Made by a program: the position numbers and the translations under genes. From positions 1 through 11,766 of the forward strand of contig DJRM01000028.1 in assembly GCA_002440085.1 (NCBI GenBank): DNA of 11,766 nucleotides, given 5' to 3'. The notes under the pieces were generated by a model that saw nothing but the letters and a program-made list of their open reading frames with translations, was not told the origin of the DNA and did not search any database. The stretch comes from Bacteroidales bacterium UBA6360 (GTDB lineage: Bacteria; Bacteroidota; Bacteroidia; Bacteroidales; UBA932). Shown here piece by piece: positions 6,551-11,766 of this stretch (its first letter is position 1; each line of letters starts with the position of its first letter).

Positions 6551-9157
6551 ATGGAGAGGATATTCATTTCGATATATCGTTATTTCAAGGGACACCGATG
6601 GCTTATGTGGCTGCTGATGCTCGGTTCGGCCGTCGTTTTCGCAGTCTTTGGATTTCAGCTGCACTATGAGGAGAACATCATAAAGCTTCTTCCGAAAACA
6701 GATAATTCTGCATCGTATGATTTGGTTTTCAGCAATCTGAAGGTAAAGGACAAGGTCTTCATCCAGATTGCTCCAAAGGGATTTTCGGTGGAAAAGGTGG
6801 GGACTGAGCCGACGCTTGACGTGGAGACGCTGTCCGAATGCTGCGACGAGTTCATTGATTCTCTGACTGTCCGCGACGGCGGGAAATACATCGCGAGCGT
6901 GCTCTCCTGTCTCGACGACGACATGATGATGAGCGCGATGGACTATGCCATTGCCGAGTTTCCGACTTTCGTCGCTCCGGAGTGCTACGCCGCCTTTGAC
7001 AGTCTGCTGACATGGGAGAGCATTCGCGCGCAGATGTCGAGAAATGCAGAAATGCTTGAGAATGACGAGGATGGCAATATGTCCATGCTCGTTGGATATG
7101 ACCCTGCGGGGCTTCGCTATGGAATGCTCACTTCTCTGAAAAAGGCGATTGGCGGAACGGCGGCCGGTGATGTGGCTGCGGATGAAGCCGGCGGGGCTGA
7201 AGGTGCCGTTGCCGGAGGAATGGTCGGAAGTACCGGTGCTTCGGGGAATGTCGGGACGGGAATGACCCTTAGGAACCGTCATCTCTTCACCAAGGACGGG
7301 AATGTGGTGATGGCGTTTGTGGCTCCGGGATTCGATTATATGGATTCGCAGGCGTCGGCGGATTTCGTGGATATGATAGAGAAGGAAATCGAGTCATTTG
7401 AGACGCGGCATCCGGAAGTTGATGTGTTTATGCATGGAGCTCCGGCTATGAGCGCGAACAACTCCCGTCGCATCAAGGCGGACCTTGTGATGACCGTAGG
7501 CATATCCCTTCTTCTCATCATTCTTCTGATTTCATTGTTTTTCAAGAACAAGTCGTCGCTGCTCCTGTTGCTTTCGCCGGTGGCTTACGGCACGCTCGCT
7601 GCGCTTGCGATGATGTATTGGATAAAGGGAAGCATGTCGTTGATGGCCATAGGGATAGGAGCGGTAGTGCTCGGGGTGGCGTTAAGCTATTGCCTGCACG
7701 TGCTGACGCACTACAAATATGTCGACGACCCCGAGCGGGTGCTCCGCGACGAATCGAAGCCTGTTTTCCTCGGCTGCCTCACCACCATCGGCGCGTTTGC
7801 CGGGCTGCTCTTCACCAGCAGCGAGCTTCTGCGGGACTTCGGACTGTTCGCGTCATTCGCGATGAACGGAACAACTCTGTTCGCGCTGGTTTTCCTCCCT
7901 CAGTTCTTCCGTCCGGAACGCAACCGCAAGTCCGAGAAGGCGTTCGCGCTCTTTGACAGGATAAACTCGCTGCCGCTTGACAGCAATCCGTGGATTCTCG
8001 GCACGATAGGCGTGATTGCCGTTGTCTGCCTCTTCCTTCCGTCCCCCGAATTTGACAGCAACCTCCGCGACATCAACTACATGAGTCCAAAGGTGCGCGA
8101 GTCTCTGAACATCTACAACGCCGAGAACAACGGCGGCTGGTCCTCGCAGTATTATGCCGCGACCGGCTCCACCCTCGACTCTGCGATTCTTTGCAGCCGC
8201 CGGCTGTCCTCCGCCCTTGATTCGCTTCAGCGTGAGGGCATCGTCAAGCGTCACAGCGACATGAGCGCGTTCCTCGTTCCCGAGACGGAACAGCAGGAAC
8301 GCATCTATGACTGGGCGACCTACTGGAACTATCCTGTCGGAGGCGGCAGGACACGCCTTCAGGTCACGCAGTCTCGTATCGAAAGGGCGGCCCGTGAGCA
8401 GGGGCTGAATCCGGGGCTCTTCACTCCGTTCACGGCTCTCTGCGAGGCCGACTATGCACCGGAGTCTCTCTATGACTCGGGTGCGCTCCCCGAATCCATA
8501 ACCTCGAACTTCATCGAGCGCAGCAAGGACGGAACCTACATGATTTTCACATCAGCGCTCATGTCCGAGCAGGAAAAGATGCGCGTGAACAAGGCCGTGG
8601 CCGAGGTTGACGGCTCGCTCGTGGTGGATCCTTTTTTCTATACGGGCAATATGGTGGAAATCATCCACGGCGACTTCAACACCATCCTGTGGATTTCGAT
8701 GGCCTTCGTATTCATAGTCCTTCTCCTGTCGTTCCGTAACTTTGCCGTCAGTCTCATCGCTTTCCTCCCGATGACCCTAAGCTGGTATGTCGTTCAGGGC
8801 ATAATGTGGCTCTTCGGCCTGAAGTTCAATCTCATCAACATCATCATCTCCTCCTTCATCTTCGGCATCGGCGTGGATTACAGCATCTTCGTGATGCAGG
8901 GCCTTCTCGCCGCCGCCTCGGGCAAGGGAACCGAGATGCTGAACTACCACAAGACCGCCATAGGCCTCTCCGCGATGATTCTCATCGTCGTGACCGGCTC
9001 GCTCCTCTTCGCGGTCCATCCTGCCATCCGCTCAATAGGCATCAGCTCCATCATCGGAATGTCCGCCTCAATCCTCCTTTCCTACTCGATTGAGCCGTTC
9101 CTCTTCCGCATGATTCTGAAGATTCCGTTCTACCGGAAGAGGCTGACGGGGAAATGA
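6551..9157 (+). CDS. MMPL/RND-superfamily exporter
   Basis: Inner-membrane RND-type exporter of the MMPL kind (868 aa), expected to use the proton gradient to move a lipid or lipid-linked cargo. It has two repeats, each with one helix, a large periplasmic domain and five helices. The helices are ~17-36, then five within 311-452, then ~480-496, then five within 708-856. The C-terminal half keeps the intramembrane FGIGVDYSIF motif (771-780; D776), while the matching N-terminal site reads GVALSYCLH (375-383) without the Asp. Residues 201-238 are a Gly/Ala-rich insert in the first periplasmic domain. The ATG at 6551 gives a standard N-terminus (MERIFISIYRYFKGHRW). A LolA-like gene follows 146 bp downstream on the same strand. 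MMPL-LolA pairs are known from aryl-polyene/flexirubin-type clusters, but no synthases or acyltransferases are nearby. Codon choice becomes more C-ending from about codon 400. The family is secure; the cargo is unknown. Confidence 0.9.
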   Translation: MERIFISIYRYFKGHRWLMWLLMLGSAVVFAVFGFQLHYEENIIKLLPKTDNSASYDLVFSNLKVKDKVFIQIAPKGFSVEKVGTEPTLDVETLSECCDEFIDSLTVRDGGKYIASVLSCLDDDMMMSAMDYAIAEFPTFVAPECYAAFDSLLTWESIRAQMSRNAEMLENDEDGNMSMLVGYDPAGLRYGMLTSLKKAIGGTAAGDVAADEAGGAEGAVAGGMVGSTGASGNVGTGMTLRNRHLFTKDGNVVMAFVAPGFDYMDSQASADFVDMIEKEIESFETRHPEVDVFMHGAPAMSANNSRRIKADLVMTVGISLLLIILLISLFFKNKSSLLLLLSPVAYGTLAALAMMYWIKGSMSLMAIGIGAVVLGVALSYCLHVLTHYKYVDDPERVLRDESKPVFLGCLTTIGAFAGLLFTSSELLRDFGLFASFAMNGTTLFALVFLPQFFRPERNRKSEKAFALFDRINSLPLDSNPWILGTIGVIAVVCLFLPSPEFDSNLRDINYMSPKVRESLNIYNAENNGGWSSQYYAATGSTLDSAILCSRRLSSALDSLQREGIVKRHSDMSAFLVPETEQQERIYDWATYWNYPVGGGRTRLQVTQSRIERAAREQGLNPGLFTPFTALCEADYAPESLYDSGALPESITSNFIERSKDGTYMIFTSALMSEQEKMRVNKAVAEVDGSLVVDPFFYTGNMVEIIHGDFNTILWISMAFVFIVLLLSFRNFAVSLIAFLPMTLSWYVVQGIMWLFGLKFNLINIIISSFIFGIGVDYSIFVMQGLLAAASGKGTEMLNYHKTAIGLSAMILIVVTGSLLFAVHPAIRSIGISSIIGMSASILLSYSIEPFLFRMILKIPFYRKRLTGK

Positions 9158-9192
9158 CGCCTTGAGGAATATTTTTTGCGGATATGTCCCGA

Positions 9193-9243
9193 CTCAAATT
9201 TTTTGAACAAATTCGTTCAGTTGTTTGAGGAAACGATTTTTTT
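9193..9243 (+). repeat. Nested inverted repeats plus T-run between the MMPL and LolA-like genes
   Basis: CTCAAA (9193-9198) pairs with TTTGAG (9224-9229), and inside it TGAAC (9204-9208) pairs with GTTCA (9215-9219). Seven Ts follow at 9237-9243. The stem is A/T-rich, interrupted and seven bases from the T-run, so it would be at best a weak attenuator of readthrough into the LolA-like gene. No clear TAnnTTTG promoter is visible in the 146-bp gap, which favours co-transcription. Confidence 0.25.
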
Positions 9244-9303
9244 ATGATTGAGGTCTCGTCGCTTCGGGGTTTCAATTGCTGTGTTATGCGTAAAATAATT
9301 GTT

Positions 9304-9891
9304 ATGAAGAAGATAGTTTCCCTTTTTGCCGCTCTCCTCTGTGTCACGGCGCTTTCGGCCCAGGTCAAGGGACTTGAGGCAAGTTTCACCCACACCAAGA
9401 CTGCGGCGGGTGTCACAGAGAAGGATTCCGGCAAGATTTACTACGCCGCTCCCGGCAGCCTTTCGCTCCACTACGCCGCTCCCTCGACCAACCTCGTCGT
9501 CATCGACGGCACCTCCGTCTTCATCCGTCAGGCCGGACGAGAGCGCCGCTTCGACACCACGAAGAACGCCCCGATGCGCGGCATGAGCGCGACGCTGCTC
9601 AACTGCGTGAAGGGAGACACGCAGAAAGTCGCCGATGAGAACGACGCCGACATTCAGGTTCAGAACTTCGCCCGCTCGACCGACGTCACCATCACTGCCC
9701 GCAGGAAGGCAGTCCGGGGCTACTCCCGCATCGAGCTCAGCTACCGCAAGTCCGACGGCCTCCTCCAGTACATGAAGCTGACCGAGTTCAACGGCAACGT
9801 CAACGAGTACAAAATGACCAATTTCGTCCAGTCCGCCACTCTTCCCGCCGACGCCTTCACCATCCCGGCCAAGTCCTCCCGTACCGAATAA
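9304..9891 (+). CDS. LolA-like periplasmic lipid/lipoprotein carrier protein
   Basis: Periplasmic carrier of the LolA-like fold, expected to take hydrophobic cargo from an inner-membrane exporter towards the outer membrane. It is 195 aa from the ATG at 9304, which gives a clean signal peptide (MKKIVSLFAALLCVTALSA, cut before Q20). The frame is open to an ATG at 9244, but that start would add 20 residues ahead of the signal peptide. The mature part shows the LolA pattern: an SGKIYYAAPGSLSLHY strand pair (42-57), NLVVIDGTSVFI (63-74), a paired-strand region YSRIELSYRKSDGLLQYMKL (120-139) and a closing NEYKMTNF...LPADAFTIP (147-168). This resembles the LolA-like proteins next to MMPL exporters more than classical LolA. 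It follows the MMPL gene on the same strand and probably acts with it. Exact subfamily and cargo are unresolved. Confidence 0.85.
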   Translation: MKKIVSLFAALLCVTALSAQVKGLEASFTHTKTAAGVTEKDSGKIYYAAPGSLSLHYAAPSTNLVVIDGTSVFIRQAGRERRFDTTKNAPMRGMSATLLNCVKGDTQKVADENDADIQVQNFARSTDVTITARRKAVRGYSRIELSYRKSDGLLQYMKLTEFNGNVNEYKMTNFVQSATLPADAFTIPAKSSRTE

Positions 9892-9940
9892 CTCGGAATA
9901 ATTGACTATATTTTCCGATAATGCATTGACTTCGGTCGGT

Positions 9941-10039
9941 AATTTTATTCGATACCACCGAATAAAATCCGCAATTTTTATTTTATACCAGCTAATAAAA
10001 TATGCGAAATTTATTTTGTATCGTCGAATAAATCTTCTA
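9941..10039. repeat. Three tandem 33-bp dyad repeats upstream of the AAA ATPase
   Basis: Three adjacent imperfect copies of exactly 33 bp lie at 9941-9973, 9974-10006 and 10007-10039. Copies 1 and 2 agree at 25 of 33 positions by eye, and copies 2 and 3 at about 20. Each holds a dyad around an ATACCA/GTATCG centre. In copy 1 it is perfect: ATTTTATTCG, a seven-base loop, then CGAATAAAAT (9942-9968). The other two copies keep ~7-bp arms. Copy 3 contains the -33 box of the ATPase promoter and reaches its -7 box. The 33-bp spacing is close to three helical turns, so proteins would bind on one face of the DNA. An operator array is the most likely role. Copy 1 could also form a weak A/T hairpin after the LolA-like gene. 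Confidence 0.7.
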
Positions 10040-10045
10040 TATTTG
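10015..10045 (+). promoter_or_regulatory. Predicted promoter of the AAA ATPase gene
   Basis: TTTG (10015-10018), a 19-bp spacer and TATATTTG (10038-10045) form a full match to the Bacteroidota consensus. Transcription should begin near 10051, only ~10 nt before the ATG at 10062, so the mRNA would be almost leaderless. The -33 box is inside the third 33-bp repeat. Confidence 0.65.
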
Positions 10046-10061
10046 CGGCAAAACGAGCAAG

Positions 10062-11327
10062 ATGGACAAAGAACTTTTTCGCGTTATCATATCTGAGAAT
10101 CAGGAGTATATAGGCAATATCCCATTGATTGAACGTCCTTTGATTTTGGAGGAGTCGGGAAATTATGTTTTTGTCGGGGTGAGGCAAGCGGGAAAGTCAT
10201 ATCTGCTCTATCAGCGCGTCCGGCAGATGCTGAAACAAGGTACGAGGCTGGAGGACATAGTGTATATAAATTTTGATGATGAGCGTTTGCTTGGGATGAC
10301 ATCTGATGATTTTGACCTTATTCTTCAGGCATATCACAGTATGTATGACGGCAATCCCGTTTTTTTCTTTGATGAAATCCAGAATGTTGACGGATGGGCA
10401 AACTTCGCCCGGCGTCTTGCAAACAGAAAGTATCGGGTCTATGTGACAGGCAGCAATGCGAAGATGCTTGGACGGGATGTGGAGACTGTTCTTGGCGGAC
10501 GTTACCTCGATATGAAGGTGTTTCCGTACTCTTTCCGCGAGTTCTTGAGCGCTTCCGGTGAAAAGATCACCTCGGGCTGGCAATATGGACGAAAGGCGGA
10601 CGACTTGCAACGCCTGTTCCGAACCTATTTCGAGTGGGGCGGATTTCCGGAACTGGTAAATTTCCGCGAGAAACGTGTGTGGCTGAACAGCTTATATAAT
10701 CGTATATTTCTTAATGATTTGGTCGTCAGACATAAGATAAAGAACGACGATGCTTTGCGTCTTTGCGTGCGGCGTCTGGCAGAAAGTGTCATGCATCCGT
10801 GTTCGCTGAACCGTCTGTGCAATCTTGTGAAATCGACGGGCGTATCCAGCAGTGTTTCGTCCGTTATGGAGTATGTGCGCTATCTTCAGGAGTCGTGTCT
10901 GCTGTTTTCCGTGAATAATTATGCGTCGAAACTCGTCGAGAGGGAGACCGTCAAGAAGCACTATTTTGTTGATAACGGCCTTCTTCATCTGTTCCTGAAC
11001 AATCCTGAAACTGCTCTGCTGGAGAATCTGTGCGCCCTGACTTTGTTCAAGAAATATGGGAACGGGCTTTTCTATTACAGCAGGAATGTTGAGGTCGATT
11101 TTTATGTACCGGAGGAAAGTCTTGCCGTCCAGTCCTGCTATCGGATGAGCGATGGCACAACCGTTGAACGCGAGGTCAAGGCCTTGGTCGCATTGAACTC
11201 ACTCTATCCTCTGAACAAGGCCATGATAATGACCTATGAGGATGAGGACAGCATTGAAAAGGACGGCCTGCACATTGACGTGGTTCCCGTCTGGAAATGG
11301 CTCGTCGAATGCGGGGTCGCAGACTGA
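10062..11327 (+). CDS. AAA-family ATPase with DUF4143 C-terminal domain
   Basis: Stand-alone P-loop ATPase of the AAA_14/DUF4143 type (421 aa), a very common but functionally unclear prokaryotic family. The N-terminal ATPase domain shows Walker A GVRQAGKS (39-46), Walker B FFFDE (101-105; D104, E105), a sensor-1-like VTGSN (128-132) and LGGRY (144-148). PYSFREFL (155-162) and the region around YFEWGGFPE (189-197) follow the usual pattern. The C-terminal DUF4143 part (~200-395) ends in a nuclease-fold-like signature, EVDFYVPEESLAVQSCY (344-360), where the usual E-x-K is replaced by Q-x-C. Nucleolytic activity is therefore doubtful. It is preceded by the 33-bp repeats and a strong promoter, and convergent with the Dabb gene. 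Its codon use is more A/T-tolerant than that of pgk or the receptor, compatible with lateral acquisition. No partner gene is visible. Confidence 0.92.
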   Translation: MDKELFRVIISENQEYIGNIPLIERPLILEESGNYVFVGVRQAGKSYLLYQRVRQMLKQGTRLEDIVYINFDDERLLGMTSDDFDLILQAYHSMYDGNPVFFFDEIQNVDGWANFARRLANRKYRVYVTGSNAKMLGRDVETVLGGRYLDMKVFPYSFREFLSASGEKITSGWQYGRKADDLQRLFRTYFEWGGFPELVNFREKRVWLNSLYNRIFLNDLVVRHKIKNDDALRLCVRRLAESVMHPCSLNRLCNLVKSTGVSSSVSSVMEYVRYLQESCLLFSVNNYASKLVERETVKKHYFVDNGLLHLFLNNPETALLENLCALTLFKKYGNGLFYYSRNVEVDFYVPEESLAVQSCYRMSDGTTVEREVKALVALNSLYPLNKAMIMTYEDEDSIEKDGLHIDVVPVWKWLVECGVAD

Positions 11328-11403
11328 TTTGTCCATTAAGATGATCATTCATGATGAAGAAATGGATGTTTTGGCGACGAACTGAGAGCAATTGGGACTC
11401 CGG

Positions 11404-11709
11404 TCAGAACTCGTAGTCGAGGCAGGAGCGGAGGGCGGTGTAGGGGCGGACCTTGGTGTTGGCCACGGCGAGGTGAGCCGGGTGGACGGCGTAGGCCTTG
11501 AGGGCTTCGGGAGATTCGAGGGTGCAGTCGAGCATCACGTCGGCAGTGGAACTCGGAAGACGGCCTTCCGTGCTGACCATCACCTCAATAAGTCCCGGGA
11601 CGACTCCGACAAGCGATTCAAGTCCTTCCTTGATTCCGGCCTTGACGGCAGTCTTCTCCTCCTCGGACAGCTCTTCCTTGAGCGTCCACAAAATTATATG
11701 CTTTACCAT
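11404..11709 (-). CDS. Dabb (stress-responsive A/B barrel) domain protein
   Basis: Small cytosolic protein (101 aa from the ATG at 11709) with the dimeric alpha/beta-barrel (Dabb) pattern. It opens with MVKHIILWTLKEELSEEEK, followed by a helix (KTAVKAGIKEGLESL), a G-containing turn (VVPGLIEV), the strand DVMLDCTLESPEALKAY and the characteristic HPAHLAVANTKVRPY near the C-terminus. The frame is open back to 11733, but MVKHI is the usual family start. Family members have varied or unknown roles, and no catalytic function can be assigned. It is convergent with the ATPase gene across 76 bp that holds no convincing terminator. Its promoter would be in the last 57 bases of the window, where I see no clear TAnnTTTG. 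Confidence 0.9.
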   Translation of the reverse strand: MVKHIILWTLKEELSEEEKTAVKAGIKEGLESLVGVVPGLIEVMVSTEGRLPSSTADVMLDCTLESPEALKAYAVHPAHLAVANTKVRPYTALRSCLDYEF

Positions 11710-11766
11710 ATTGTAACTATTTTTCCTAATCAAGAAATCTTAGAAGCTGTTTTAATTTTTCTCACA

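Noticed and set aside
6500..7282. 260-codon minus-strand ORF
   Set aside because: It is antisense to the start of the MMPL gene and its upstream region. The translation has no signal, domain or gene-like composition.
9244..9303. Upstream ATG for the LolA-like gene
   Set aside because: It would put 20 residues ahead of a canonical signal peptide. The ATG at 9304 gives an ideal export signal.
9941..10039. CRISPR array
   Set aside because: The 33-bp units abut with no spacers, are degenerate and A/T-rich, and no cas genes are present.
11328..11403. Terminator between the convergent ATPase and Dabb genes
   Set aside because: Only a short ATCAT-TC-ATGAT dyad (11344-11355) is present, without a G/C stem or T-run on either strand.

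Overview
The window reads as a chromosomal segment of a Bacteroidota bacterium, most likely a gut-type Bacteroidales. The evidence is a SusC/RagA-type TonB-dependent receptor with an STN domain, an ECF sigma / FecR(DUF4974) pair, promoters of the TTTG / TAnnTTTG class, a phosphoglycerate kinase with the long insertion I associate with Bacteroidota enzymes, and an absence of Shine-Dalgarno sequences. I cannot place the genus from sequence alone. I see no rRNA, tRNA, insertion sequence or CRISPR array.

Left third (1-4687, all minus strand). This is a trans-envelope regulatory and uptake operon read right to left: an ECF sigma-70 factor (4687-4148), a FecR-type anti-sigma factor (3993-3079) and the first ~1009 codons of a SusC-like outer-membrane receptor (3028 to beyond base 1). 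The expected logic is that ligand capture by the receptor is relayed by its periplasmic STN domain to FecR, which then frees or activates the sigma factor. A SusD-like lipoprotein and glycan-processing genes would be expected beyond the left edge, but they are not visible. The 154-bp gap between the sigma and fecR genes is packed with overlapping dyads.

Middle (4688-6360). Phosphoglycerate kinase (pgk) is divergent from the sigma gene. Their predicted promoters have abutting -33 boxes inside one palindrome, CAAATTTG. pgk ends at a strong intrinsic terminator. A short lipoprotein-like ORF on the opposite strand runs through this terminator into the pgk 3' end and looks like a decayed gene.

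Right half (6360-11766). An RND/MMPL-family exporter (868 aa) is followed by a periplasmic LolA-like carrier. Together they look like a two-gene module for moving a lipid or lipoprotein-like cargo outward, without the biosynthetic genes that accompany such pairs in aryl-polyene/flexirubin clusters. Next comes a solitary AAA ATPase with a DUF4143 C-terminus. It is preceded by three tandem 33-bp dyad-containing repeats that run into a good TTTG-N19-TATATTTG promoter. Convergent to it is a small Dabb (alpha/beta-barrel) domain protein.

Most genes belong to known families. The least explained items are the 33-bp repeat array before the ATPase, the stand-alone MMPL-LolA pair (with a Gly/Ala-rich insert and loss of one intramembrane Asp), and the dyad cluster between the sigma and anti-sigma genes.
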